From NCBI GenBank assembly GCA_047967505.1, contig CM106538.1: a stretch of DNA of 64,000 nucleotides, one strand, 5' to 3'. Source of the DNA: Dipteris shenzhenensis. Lineage: Eukaryota; Polypodiophyta; Polypodiopsida; Gleicheniales. The position numbers and the translations under genes are program-made. The notes beneath the pieces are model-generated. The model saw only the letters and a program-made list of their open reading frames with translations, had not been told where the DNA came from and did no database searches. Shown here one piece after another: positions 1-11,700 of the stretch. The first letter of the stretch is position 1. Each line of letters opens with the position of its first letter.

Positions 1-267
1 GCTCTACGGCTTTGAGAACCCATTCTCAATGAAAGTAGGATGGAAGGTATGACAAAGTGATGAGGAGGCAAGAATGGCTAAGAATGGGTGAAATGAACCA
101 AAACGTGGTGTCTTATAGAGAGCCTCAACTCATCCACTAGATTGCTCTTAGATTGCTCTTGATTATTATTGGTGGAGAGGGTGCTAAGATTGAAACTAAT
201 TGGCTAGAATCCAGCGTCAATTTTGAATATTTGCATCGTTTGATTTTATTCCAGTTTGTACCTCCAA

Positions 268-495
268 ATACCTCGATCATGGTCATAAACCTCAATCGAG
301 GTATGCTATGCCTAGGTCATATACCTCGATTGAGGTATTCAATGCCGCAGGTCGACGAGGTACTCTATGCCCCATGGTCATATACCTTGATCGAGGTATT
401 CTATGCCTCACCCAGGTCATAAACCTCGATCGAGGTATTCTATGCCTCGCACATCGCGGTCATAAACCTCGATCGAGGTATTCTATGCCTCGCGC
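268..495. repeat. Palindrome array 1 (ACCTCGATCGAGGT)
   Basis: Six or so exact or near copies of the palindrome ACCTCGATCGAGGT lie near 268, 287, 320, 381, 421 and 463. Each is followed by a variant of TATTCTATGCCTC, giving a loose tandem unit of about 40-60 bp. The two rightmost copies are the most perfect; the left ones have one or two changes that break the symmetry. The same palindrome forms a larger array at 35734-36052 and 49794-50035. There is no convincing ORF here. A dimeric DNA-binding protein would be the natural reader of such sites, but that is inference. Confidence 0.8.
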
Positions 496-499
496 ACAT

Positions 500-930
500 C
501 GTGATGTGTATACATGTGGCTGATGTGGCACCATGCATGGTCATGATGTGGCAATATGGTGTGGAATATATGAGTCTCTTCCATGACATGGAAATGTGAT
601 GTGGCATGATGAGTTGGCATTCATGAGGTGGTAGATTGACATGGCAAATTGAGGTGGAGGGATTGGTGATGTGGCAAGGTTGACGAGGTATGCCAAGGTG
701 GCAAGGTGTGATGACATGGCTCCAAGAGTTCCTATGATGTGGAATGATGAGGTGGCACATGTGGTTGATGTGGCAACATGTGTGGCAATGTAAGGTGACA
801 TGGCAAGGAGTGATGTCACATCTCCTTGATGACATGGCACCATGCGGTCTAACAACATGGCATGGTTGCAAGGCAAAAATAGATGACTCAGCCTTCCGCA
901 TGGGTAGCATGCACACTCCAAAGGCTTGCC
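500..930. repeat. Degenerate ATGTGGCA minisatellite
   Basis: The octamer ATGTGGCA and close variants recur every 15-60 bases (for example near 527, 546, 601, 671 and 769), mixed with CATGG and GATGAGGTGG words. The repeats are too degenerate for a fixed period. Open frames through this stretch are His/Cys/Met-rich products of the repeat and are not believed to be genes. The same octamer is the target duplication of the 13.7-kb transposon at 36065-49770. Confidence 0.6.
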
Positions 931-962
931 ACTAGGGTCGGTGATGCTCCTAGCCTACCTCA

Positions 963-1006
963 CCAAGCCTAATACCAAGCCTACCTTGTCTTGGTATTAG
1001 GCTTGG
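963..1006. other. Perfect 17-bp inverted repeat
   Basis: CCAAGCCTAATACCAAG (963-979) is followed after a 10-base loop by its exact reverse complement (990-1006), and then by a T-rich and C-rich run. It could be a hairpin or the remains of a small inverted-repeat element. No target duplication or gene was recognised. Confidence 0.55.
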
Positions 1007-1766
1007 GTGGCCCTTTTTCCCCCACAAAAAAGGGAGATTTCACTCTTGGAGGCCATATCATATGTTTCCCTTACTCAAATTTAACCAAAATTTTTTCCTC
1101 TTATTCAATATGTGGAGGACTAAAAATATTGACATTTTTGAAATGTTTGGTCATGTTTGAGAATTACTAGATTTATTTTTAATATTCTTTGTTGATCCTC
1201 TAAGGAGTAAAAGTAAAAATTAAACTTCAATCTTCCTAAATCTAACCGTTGGATTTGGGATTTGATGATTCAACCACACACCCTTATGTGCCTACTAACC
1301 TTCCACTGAATTGGATTTGCTTAATTATTCAAAATACTAAGAAAATGTGGTGTGCTACTAAAATGCATGTATTTCATGTCTTTATTTATAATAAATAATT
1401 ATTTATAATTAGATAAATCATTCAAAAAATTACCAATAAATCAAGTTAAGGTCTACATAATGTAAAGAGACCACCTACAAAGTTTCAATAATATTTAATC
1501 TAAAATGAGTGAGAAATTTAGAATTTAATATGACACTCTCTGTTCGTGACAAAGGCGTGACCACCCTGGAACCATGCCGTGTGACACAAAGAAATTTTTG
1601 TGTGCGCATCGAATTTTCGGTCAGACTACACGATTGTGTGCACAATAGCTGTGTGATGTTGTGTCTGAAGACTTCAAAGACTAGATCCATAGGAAAGTAG
1701 GTGAGATTTGCATTTTTGTGTGCTAAAAAGCTTGTTTTTCCACCTCCTAAGGATTGGGGAGTGAAC
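1007..1766. other. AT-rich intergenic stretch, no gene seen
   Basis: AT-rich sequence with only short chance ORFs. At 1770-1792 there is a copy of GTGGACACCCTTAGCTTGC, whose reverse complement recurs near 35643-35663 beside the second palindrome array, so the two loci may share a longer, mostly decayed repeat. Confidence 0.5.
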
Positions 1767-1799
1767 AAAAAGTGGACACCCTTAGCTTGCTACTTCCTT

Positions 1800-2103
1800 G
1801 TCCTAGATTGTGAGAAAGAAAGAAGAAAAACAAGTATCCTTGTTAAATGCTTCTTCAGGGAATGAGGAAAGAGACGTAATGATGGCTAAATGGTGCATGG
1901 TAAAGCAAAAGAAGAAGAAGAAAGCAAGGAAGAAGTAGATGAGAAACATCAGGAAGAGGAACTTCGTAGTAAGAAAAAGAAGCATCTAGAAGGAGAATTA
2001 GCCAATCAAACTTTCCTTTAGCACAAGGAATTGGAAGCTATGACTTGTTGTCCAACCTTAAAGAAAAGAAAGCTCATATCACCTTTGGTCAATTACTTGC
2101 TTT
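1800..2103 (+). pseudogene. Ty3/gypsy gag-protease fragment (5' part)
   Basis: A Lys/Glu-rich segment is followed, in a shifted frame, by IGSYDLLSNLKEK and ITFGQLLA, a block typical of the region just before the retropepsin in plant gypsy polyproteins. The coding sequence stops abruptly at the CACTA terminus at 2104 and resumes in the same frame at 13277 (SPKLWKE). This shows the transposon landed inside an older retroelement. No LTR, primer site or ATG for it was found, and a frameshift lies upstream of the conserved block. Confidence 0.7.
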
Positions 2104-2405
2104 CACTACAAGGCATAGGCCATTTTTCGACGGAAATACCGACGCTTTTTACATTAAAATTTTTTTTTTTCACGGGCGCAAAGGTCGCTATAAAAGTCGT
2201 TAAAATCGTCGGAAAAGGAGCGTCGCTATAAACCGTCGCTATATAGCGACGCTGTTAATCGTCGCTATATAGCGACGATGTAAACGTCGCTATATAGCGA
2301 CGATATAAACGTCGCTATATAGCGACGATGTAAACGTCGCTATATAGCGACTCTGTTAATCGTCGCTATATAGCGACACTAGTAAACGTCGCTATATAGC
2401 GACGA
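2104..2405. repeat. CACTA left terminus and subterminal palindromes
   Basis: After the terminal CACTACAAGG come seven or so copies of the palindrome CGTCGCTATATAGCGACG, from about 2220 to 2405, spaced 25-30 bp by TTAA- or GTAAA-type linkers. In En/Spm-type elements such subterminal repeats are bound by the TnpA-class protein and are needed in cis for transposition. That role here is inferred from position and repetition. Confidence 0.85.
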
Positions 2406-2426
2406 TTAACAGAAGGTAAAAAAAAA

Positions 2427-2479
2427 GGTTAGTGGGGCTAAACAGGGCCAAAAGGAAGCCCTGTTTAGCCCCACTAACC
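2427..2479. other. Perfect 22-bp hairpin near CACTA left end
   Basis: GGTTAGTGGGGCTAAACAGG begins a 22-base arm (2427-2448), followed by a 9-base loop and the exact reverse complement (2458-2479), bracketed by an A-run and a T-run. A decayed version sits at 14988-15040 in the second CACTA terminus, so the structure belongs to the element family. It could act as a transcript-end hairpin for the convergent minus-strand gene or as a small-RNA source; neither can be shown here. Confidence 0.75.
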
Positions 2480-2680
2480 ATTTTTTTTTTTTTGTAATTA
2501 CAAAAGAAAGTTTTTTATAACAAAATTTCCCTTGCTTGCAGGGTGATACAAAATTGTTCTTGTGAACGATGAGGAAGAAATGCATATACATATACAACTG
2601 TGTTTGAAACAAAATTACCCTGTGAAAGGGCGATACAAAATGGCTCTAACGAGCGGATATGAAAAATGCTACTACCACTA

Positions 2681-4256
2681 CTAATCCGAATCCGAATCCG
2701 AATCGTCTTGTTGGGCTGTTCCCTGGTCCTCGGCACCTGCATCTTCTCCCTCGTCCCCGACACCTCCGTCTTCTCCTTCGTCATCGGCACCTGCGTCCGA
2801 TCCTTGCCCCTGTTGATCGCTCGTCTCTGATGATGGGACGCTTGAGCTTTGACCCTAAGAGTGAACCATATAAATCGAAAATTAGATTGGAACTTAAATT
2901 AAAAAGTGAGATTACAAGCAAGAGTAAACTTATACCGTGCGAGCAGCCACCTCAGCCCAATCGACTGTCGCTCCCATTGCCTCTTGCTCAATGAACCACG
3001 GCTTGGTTCCTATCCGAAATGCGCGCCGCGTCTCTGCATCCGTAGGAAGACGACCCATCGCAGCTTGCTGTGGATCCAATTTACGAGAGTTAGAGTTAGC
3101 TAAAGTGCATGTAATATGTAAGTAAAACAAATAGAACAATACATTAAATGGAAAGAAGTAAACTTACCACGGTTGCCTCGAACGCATACCGTCCACCTGC
3201 ACCAAAGTGTGAAGTACCTACGACATCCAGCCGTCTCTTCGCAGCCCTCCTCTGACCCTCGAACATTTCAGGATGATCCCTATGTTGCTTCTTGAAGTAC
3301 TTCCAATCAGCTTTGCCTGCCCAGCTGGGTTTAGACAACCCCTTTGTAATGGAAGTACGCATGGTTGATCTGCGATGCTTTAGGACCAAACCCATGCGCT
3401 CGAGCATATAACTGTTATTAAACTCCACATTTGGCGGATTAGGAAATCTGAGTTTTAACTCATCGATCACCGCCTGCGTCTTTTGGCCATCTTGATACCG
3501 CCAATCGATATTTATGCCGCTCTTGAAGTGATGACTCATCAACCGCCTCATGGCGGCCATCACTGCTTTGCCCTTTTTGTCTTCTATTATCTCTCCGGCA
3601 GATGTGATTTGATAGGAGAGATCCCCTGATGAGTAAGGGGGACTGACGGTAGCAGAGTCTGAAGGAGTGGAAGCTGCGCGACCGCTTCCGGATCGAGGAG
3701 TAGCTGTGGGAGTAGGAGAGGGAAAGGGACCTGACTGATACTATGTCTCCGGACCAAGTGGAGACCTAAAGGAGCGTGAGTGTGCTGACTCGTCTACATC
3801 TCCTGAGTCAGCACAACATGAGCCGCCCATCCTACTCTTCCTTCCCTTGCGGGAGGCATGCGCAGGTGATGATCTCGCGGTCGAAGGGGCGCGAGGGGAT
3901 GGCTGGGCTGGACGTCCACCCGTCGGTGTAGGGGAAGGAATTGCGGAGGTCCTCTGAGAGAGCAGAGAGAAGAATCTCGCTGCCTCCTCATCGCTCATCT
4001 GCGCTACAAACTCGTCGGGAGTCCCAACAAAGCCATGCGCGGCTAGCAAAGGAGTCCCCTGAGGGGTAGTCGCAGTGCTACGTGGAAGAGGGGTCGGACC
4101 AGGGGTAGTCACAGTGCTAGGACCGAGAGGAGTCGGACCAGGGGTAGTCCTCGGGGTAGTCGCCTGAGAGGAATCAAAGTCCTCTGGAGCATATAGATCG
4201 TGAGCTCTCCTCCTGCGAGGCTGTCCGTACTCGTCCGATGAGCGACGTGATCCCAT
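2681..4256 (-). pseudogene. CACTA second gene, Transposase_24 (Ptta/En/Spm) type
   Basis: Exon 1 starts at an ATG at 4256 (MGSRRSSDEYGQ). It encodes a Pro/Thr/Ser-rich N-terminal region, then the conserved block HHFKSGINIDWRYQD ... FPNPPNVEF ... SKPSWAGKADWKYFKKQHRDHP..F.....AAKRR, characteristic of plant Ptta/En/Spm transposase-associated proteins. A GTAAGT donor follows near 3170. A second exon encodes GRLPTDAETRRAFRIGTKPW ... VDWAEVAA, and a last exon encodes an Asp/Glu/Gly-rich acidic tail ending at 2681. In En/Spm the equivalent protein (TnpA class) binds subterminal repeats. One in-frame TAG lies near 3741. The gene is divergent from TNP2. Exon borders are approximate. Confidence 0.75.
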
Positions 4257-4329
4257 GTCTAACATAGACACAAACACGAAAACAGAAAACAAATAAACAA
4301 ACATGAGCATTCTCATAGGCATAGGCATA

Positions 4330-7300
4330 GGCAAGAAGAAAGAAGAGGGAAAGGAAAGAAGAGGGAAAGGAAAGAGGGAAAGAAGAGGGAAAGATAAGAG
4401 GGAAAGAAGATGTAAAGGAAAGAAAAGAATGAGAACGAGGAAATAGAGAATGAGAGAAAGGGAAAGAGATGAGGGAAAATAGAGAATGAGAGAAGGGGGA
4501 AATGAGAGAAGGGGGAAATAGAGTGGGAAATAGAGAATGAGCTTATGCAGAAATAGAGAATGAGCTTATGCTTCTCTCATTCTCTATTTCCGCATAAGCT
4601 CACGCATGTGCATGAGCTTATGCGGAAACTTAAGCATAAGCTCATGCACATGCATGAGCATAAGCATGAGAAGGATGAGTTTCCGCATGCTTATGCTCAT
4701 GCGGAAAAAGAGAAGGAGCTTATGCAGAAAAAGAGAAGGAGAGAAGCATCTCTCATTCTCTATTTCCGCATAAGCTCCTTCTCTTTTTCCGCATGAGCTT
4801 ATGCTTATGCTCATGGGTGAGCATGAGCTTATGCTCATGTTTCCGCATATGCGAAAATAGAGGAGGAGAGAAGCATAAGCTTCTCTCATTCTCTATTTCC
4901 GCATATGCTCACGCAAAAGAGAAAGAGAAAGAGCTTATGTGGAAAAAGAGAAAGAGCTTATGCGGAAAAAGAGAATGAGATCCGCATATGCTTCTCTCAT
5001 TCTCTATTTCCGCATAAGCTCCTGCGGAAACTTCCGCATAAGCTCATGCTCATGAATAAGCATAAGCTCATGCTTATGCTCATGCGGAAATAGAGAAGGA
5101 GCTTATGCGGAAAAAGAGAAGGAGCTTATGCGGAATAAGAGAAGGAGCTCATGCGAAAACTTGCGGAAACTTGCATGCGGAATAAGAGAAGGAGCTTATG
5201 CGGAAAAAGAGAATGAGAGAAGCATATGCTTCTCTCATTCTCTATTTCCGCATAAGCTCTTGCGGAAACTTACGCATAAGCTCATGGACATGAATGAGCA
5301 TAAGCATGAGCTTATGCTTATGCTCATGCATAAGCATAAGCATAAGCTCATGCTTATGCTCATGCGGAAAAAGAGAAGGAGCTTATGCGGAAAGAGAGAA
5401 GGAGCACTTGCGGAAACTTGCGGATAAGCTCTTGCGGAAACTTGCGGATAGCTTATGCTTATGCTTATGCTTATGCTTGCGGAAACTTGCGGAAACTTGC
5501 GGAAACTCATGCTTATGCTCATGCGGAAATAGAGAAGGAGCATAAGCATGAGCATAAGCATAAGCATGAATGAGCATAAGCATGAGCTTATGCTTATGCT
5601 TATGCATAAGCATAAGCATAAGCTCATGCATAAGCTCATGCTTATGCTCATGCGGAAACTTGCGAAGGAGCTTATGCGGAATGAGAGAAGGAGCTTATGC
5701 GCAAAAAGAGAAGGAGCTTATGCGGAAAAAGAGAAGGAGCACTTGCGGAAACTTGCGCATAAGCTCTTGCGGAAACTTGCGCATAAGCTCATGACAAGCT
5801 CCTTCTCTCATTCCGCATAAGCTCCTTCTCTATTTCCGCATGAGCATAAGCATGAGCTTATGCTTATGCTTATGCATAAGCATAAGCATAAGCTCATGCG
5901 GAAATAGAGAAGGAGCTTATGCGGAATGAGAGAAGGAGCTTATGCGGAAAAAGAGAATGAGAGAAGCATATGCTTCTCTCATTCTCTATTTCCGCATAAG
6001 CTCTTGCGGAAACTTACGCATAAGCTCATGCGGAAGAATGAGCATAAGCATGAGCTTATGCTTATGCTTATGCATAAGCATAAGCATAAGCTCATGCTTA
6101 TGCTCATGCGGAAAAAGAGAGGGAGCTTATGCGGAAAAAGAGAAGGAGCACTTGCGGAAACTTGCGGATAAGCTCTTGCGGAAACTTACGCATAAGCTCT
6201 TGCGGAAGCATGAGCATAAGCATGAGCTTATGCTTATGCTTATGCATAAGCATAAGCATAAGCATGAGCTTATGCTTATGCTTATGCATAAGCATAAGCA
6301 TAAGCATAAGCTCATGCTTATGCTCATGCGGAAATAGAGAAGGAGCTTATGCGGAATGAGAGAAGGAGCTTATGCGGAAAAAGAGAATGAGAGAAGCGTA
6401 TGCTTCTCTCATTCTCTATTTTCGCATAAGCTCTTGCGGAAACTTACGCAAAAGCTCATGCGGAAGAATGAGCATAAGCATGAGCTTATGCTTATGCTTA
6501 TGCATAAGCATAAGCATAAGCTCATGCTTATGCTCATGCGGAAAAAGAGAGGGAGCTTATGCGGAAAAAGAGAAGGAGCACTTGCGGAAACTTGCGGATA
6601 AGCTCTTGCGGAAACTTACGCATAAGCTCTTGCGGATGAATGAGCATAAGCATGAGCTTATGCTTATGCTTATGCATAAGCATAAGCATAAGCATAAGCA
6701 TAAGCATAAGCTCATGCTTATGCTCATGCGGAAATAGAGAAGGAGCTTATGCGGAATGAGAGAAGGAGCTTATGCGGAAAAAGAGAATGAGAGAAGCGTA
6801 TGCTTCTCTCATTCTCTATTTCCGCATAAGCTCTTGCGGAAACTTACGCATAAGCTCATGCGGAAGAATGAGCATAAGCATGAGCTTATGCTTATGCTTA
6901 TGCATAAGCATAAGCATAAGCTCATGCTTATGCTCATGCGGAAAAAGAGAAGGAGCTTATGCGGAAAAAGAGAAGGAGCACTTGCGGAAACTTGCGGATA
7001 AGCTCTTGCGGAAACTTGCGGATAAGCTCTTGCGGAAACTTGCGGATAAGCTCTTGCGGAAACTTACGCATAAGCTCTTGCGGATGAATGAGCATAAGCA
7101 TGAGCTTATGCTTATGCTTATGCATAAGCATAAGCATAAGCTCATGCTTATGCTCATGCGGAAAAAGAGAAGGAGCACTTGCGGAAACTTGCGGATAAGC
7201 TCTTGCGGAAACTTACGCATAAGCTCTTGCGGAAACTTACGCATAAGCTCTTGCGGATGAATGAGCATAAGCATGAGCTTATGCTTATGCTTATGCATAA

Positions 7301-7690
7301 GCGTAAGCATAAGCATAAGCATAAGCATAAGCTCATGCTTATGCTCATGCGGAAATAGAGAAGGAGCTTATGCGGAATGAGAGAAGGAGCTTATGCGGAA
7401 AAAGAGAATGAGAGAAGCATATGCTTCTCTCATTCTCTATTTCCGCATAAGCTCTTGCGGAAACTTACGCATAAGCTCATGCTCATGAATGAGCATAAGC
7501 ATGAGCTTATGCTTATGCTTATGCATAAGCATAAGCATAAGCTCATGCTTATGCTCATGCGGAAATAGAGAATAAGGGGGAAAGGAAAGAGAGAAGGGAA
7601 AAGAGAGAGGGGGAAAGAGAGAATAAGAGAAGAGGGAAAAAAGAGAAGGGGGAAAATGAGAAAAAGAGAAGGGGGAAGAGAGGGTTCCTA
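4330..7690. repeat. 3-kb self-complementary repeat block between the CACTA genes
   Basis: Built almost entirely from GCTTATGC/GCATAAGC, GCGGAAAAAGAGAAGGAGC and CTTGCGGAAACTTGCGG words, flanked by polypurine GGGAAAGAGA runs. A higher-order unit recurs at about 5209, 5951, 6381, 6781 and 7403. Each contains a 64-bp near-perfect palindrome centred on AAGCATATGCTT. Long ORFs here (MLMLMHKHKHK, SISMSLCLC) occur on both strands in several frames and are artefacts of repetition. The block occupies the intergenic, presumably promoter-bearing, space between the divergent genes. Transcripts would fold into long hairpins. Confidence 0.9.
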
Positions 7691-7769
7691 CGCCCATCAC
7701 TGCAGCTAGCGCTTAAGGCGCTAGCTACAGGCAAATGCAAATAACAAAAAGCTTAAATGGAAAGAAGAG

Positions 7770-7876
7770 GAAGCACTTACCTGTAAAAGTATGTCCCGCT
7801 CGGTGTAGTGGACTGGGCCCACAAAAGAGAGACTATGTCCCGCTCGGTGTAGTGGACTGGCCCTACAAAAGAGAGA
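7770..7876. repeat. 50-bp tandem duplication
   Basis: TATGTCCCGCTCGGTGTAGT and the 30 bases after it appear twice in succession (about 7786-7830 and 7834-7878) with few changes. The stretch from here to 8390 is purine-rich then AT-rich and contains no recognised gene. It is probably the upstream region of TNP2. Confidence 0.7.
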
Positions 7877-8394
7877 AAACAACCCATTTTTTCAAATAAG
7901 ATGTTAGTGGAAAGAGGAGATCACAAAGGCAACTTCTTGAAAGGAGACAAGGAAAGAGAAGATTGAGGAGACAAGGAAAGGAGGAGATTGAGGAGAAGAG
8001 AAGGAAGAGAAATACATAAAGAAGAGGTGAGTTTCTTTCTTTCTTTCTTGAAATTTCGTTTTTTGTTTGAATCCTTTCTAATCAAGCATGAAAACTAGTT
8101 TAAAACTTTAGCAATACAAGTAGAAACACTCACAAAACCAAAGCTAACAAACAAAGAACCTACATTGTTGAAAAAAACTCACCTTTTGAAGAACTTTCTT
8201 TCTGGAAACCAAAGAGGGAAAAAGGAGAGAGAGGGTGCACAAGAGGTAGGAGGAGGGTGAGGAGTGGGAAATAGGGTAGGAGGTTGCTTGGAATAGATGG
8301 GAGGTCAGTGAAAATAGGTGGGAGGAGATTTTGGAGAGCTTAGTTTAGAGATTAGGAAAGCTTTGAGCAAAACGCCGCGGGTTTCGGCGTTTCG

Positions 8395-8545
8395 GGTTTT
8401 AACCCACAGCGTCGCTATATAGCGACGCTTATTCGTCGCTATATAGCGACGTTTTTAATTGAAAACGTCGCTATATAGCGACGCTTTCAATTAAAATCGT
8501 CGCTATATAGCGACGGAACAGAGCGTCGCTATATAGCGACGCTTA
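8395..8545. promoter_or_regulatory. Internal copy of the CACTA palindrome array upstream of TNP2
   Basis: Five copies of CGTCGCTATATAGCGACG lie about 230-380 bp upstream of the first TNP2 exon, in the same arrangement as at the element ends (2220-2405 and 13010-13190). If the element's DNA-binding protein recognises this palindrome, it could bind its own promoter region as well as the ends, as known for TnpA in Spm. That function is inference; the repeat itself is plain in the sequence. Confidence 0.7.
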
Positions 8546-8773
8546 CTGTTTGTTTTTTAATGAGGCCTCTTGTGACTCAAACATGCTATGCCTATAATTG
8601 TCAATATCTCCTCTTACTACACAGCCTTACTATATAGGATTTTTTGTTTCAATCCTTACTATATAGCGATGTCATTCTTTTTATATAGCCTCAAGAGAAG
8701 CTCAAATTAAACATGCTATGCTCATAATTGTGTACATCTCCTCTTCATTTATGTTTTGGTTTTATAAGTGTAG

Positions 8774-11700
8774 ATGGAAGGGACGAGTGGAAGCTCATCC
8801 GATGATGCGCCAACGCCCGGGAGCACGAAGTGGCTTACGGAGAGGTTATATTGTCATTGCACTCATTGCAAGCGAGAAGTACGACATCAACGTCGTATTA
8901 TCATGCGCCACTTGCGGATGTATGGGGAGGAGCCGGAACCAGTACCCCCCGTTGGTGTTGCACATGTTGATGGATCATCGGTAAGTCAAAGCTATTTAAG
9001 TTCGCAATCTTATTGTATACCCGGAATTAGAAGATCTTCTATTTACACGAATGAGCTTATGACAGGATGACGAGGGTGACGAGGGTACACATATACCTTC
9101 TCACTTTCAACAAGACTATAGTCTCCCAGATGACGACGAGGGTATGGTCGACATGATGGATTCCATTTTTAGGGGCACTACATCCCACGTACACGTGATG
9201 TCAGAGTCTGAGGTGAAAATGCGAGAGTTGCAATCAACACAATTGTACGAGGGTGCCAGGATGTCTAAACTACGTGCTTGTCTCTCAATCTTGAATCTAC
9301 AAGTACAGTATGGGTGGTCGGATACAAGTGTCTCGGCCTTAATGAGGTTAGCCCTTGCATTAATTTGATTGACTCATTATTTGGATATTGTTTGTTTTGA
9401 GAATCATCATTTGGATAGTGTCTTTGTCATAGGTTGCTCCAAAAGATGTTGCCTGCACCAAATACCATGCCCGCATCAAGAGATGAAGCGAAAAAGATGC
9501 TAACAATGGTGGGTATGGATTATGATACCATCCATGCTTGCCGTAATGATTGTATTCTCTTTCGTCGTGAGCATGGAGATTTGGCTAGTTGTCCAAAGTG
9601 TGGGGAACAACGATATAGAGATGACTTGCAGGGTGAGAGGATACCGGTAAAGGTCTTAAGACACTTTCCCATCATTGCAAGAATACAACACATGTTTCGA
9701 TGCAAATCCATAGCGGAGTTGATGACATGGCATGCATCTCATCGGTCCACTGATCACACATTGAGGATTCCCGCAGATTGTGCGGCTTGGAAGCACATAG
9801 ATAATCAGTGGCCGGACTTTGCGAGAGAGCCACGCAACTTACATCTTGGGCTAGCCATGGACGGCGTGAATCCTTTCGGGTTACGCTCGACATCTTGGTC
9901 GACATGGCCCATAGTCGTGGTGAATTACAATATCCCACCATGGCTAACAATAAAAAAGGGACACCTCATGCTTGCACTACTTGTGCCAGGAAAGTACAAG
10001 GCAAGAAACATGGACGTGTACATGGCACCTTTGATAGAGGAGTTACAGATATTATGGAGAGGAGTGCAGGTCTTTGATATTTCCAGAGCTCCTAGGCATA
10101 CCAATGATATTTCCGTCAGGGGTATCTTGATGTGGACCATGCATGACTACCCAGGATATGGAGAGTGCACAGGTACGTGGTTATGTCTTTACATGTACAA
10201 TGAGGGATTATGCTTTTTTTACTCTCTTTTGCACGCATGTCTTGTACTAACATATTCATGCACGCGTGCAGGGCTTGCTACAAGTGGGTACCATGCTTGT
10301 CCTGTTTGTGGACCCGCTCTGAAATCGCTTGCACGCTACTCCAAACACATGAGGAAAAATGTTTATGAAGGTCATGCTTGATACCTTCTGCTCGACCATC
10401 TCGCACGTGGAGGTCAGCTTGATCCACCACCATCATACTTAGCAAGTGATTGGATTCAAGCTTGGAGGGAGAATGGAGAGGAACCTCCTCCTGGTATGAA
10501 GAGGCTATCGATCTTTCACGAGCTTCCTTATTGGGGTCAGTTACAAATCAATCATCTCTTGGATCCCATGCATATCTTTAAGAATGTGGGGGCTACCATT
10601 TGGGCACACTTGGTTGGTTCCAAGGACTCGAGAGGAGTGCGAGAAGACTTGCGTGCTATGAATAGGATGTCTCGTTTGTGGCCCCAAGTGCATGCTTCAG
10701 GAAAAGTTGTCCTCCCGAAAGCAACGTGGATCCTCTCTACGAGGGAGGAGGCAGCGATCAAGGCAGACATTGCCTCTTTTCAAACACCGACAGGGTACAT
10801 GCGTTGCTTGAAAGGAGCATTTTCAAAGGACAATAAGCTTAGTGGCCTCAAGTCCCATGATTGGCACAAGGTCTTACAGGTATTCTAAGTAGAATTAGTG
10901 TACCGATAATAGTGATGCATTAGCGTAATTATTATTATGTTATATTGTTGACATGATTTCATTGTTGCTTTGATAGTTCATCCTTCCAATTACAATAAAA
11001 GGGTGCTTACAAGAAGATGTTAGAAATGCTATATACAAGATCTGTGGTATTGTGAGGTATGCTTACTATCAATTCGCATTATCTATTTTCTTCATGGACA
11101 TGTGAAATAGGTGGATATCTCAAATATCTTACATATGCATGGACATGTGAAATAGGTGGATATCTCAAAAAGAGATCTCTATATCGAGCATCGAGAAGGC
11201 TAGGGTGGAATCCATCGAAGCCGTATGCTTGCTTGAGAAGCACTTTCCCTCAAGCATTATGACAACTCAAGTCCACTTGCTTGTGCACATAGTTGATGAG
11301 GTGGCTATAGCAGGTACCGTTCATAATCGATGGATGTTTTTTCTCGAGCGGTTTATGAAAACTTTAAAGGGGTTTGTAAGACAAAGAGCAAGACCAGAAG
11401 CAAGCATGGCAGAGGGATGGCTTGTGCAAGAGTCATTAGTATATATCACAGAGTTTCTTGCATCCACGGATCCTGATATGCCGCAAGCTTGGCACAACAA
11501 GGATGATGATCGCATCATTGGCGAGGTCCCCCAAGGAAAAGGGATTGAAAGAAAGATGAGCGAAGAGCGAATGGAGAAATTCAATAAGTTTTGTATCCTC
11601 AATAGCCCTGAGATGCAGAAGTGGATTGAGAGATATGAAGTGGCCAAAGCAGAAAGAATAAATGCAAGGACGAGATTCAGAGTAATGTACAGGCGATCAC

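Noticed and set aside
440-921. Cys/His-rich minus-strand ORFs resembling zinc-finger proteins
   Set aside because: The Cys and His come from the ATGTGGCA repeat read backwards; the spacing does not fit any zinc-finger class.
2427-2479. Annotation as a microRNA precursor
   Set aside because: The stem is short (22 bp) and perfect, and belongs to a transposon end; there is no independent evidence for a processed product.
4560-7700. Many ORFs of 60-160 residues such as MLMLMHKHKHK and SISMSLCLC on both strands
   Set aside because: They are translations of a short self-complementary repeat in several frames, with no coding signature.
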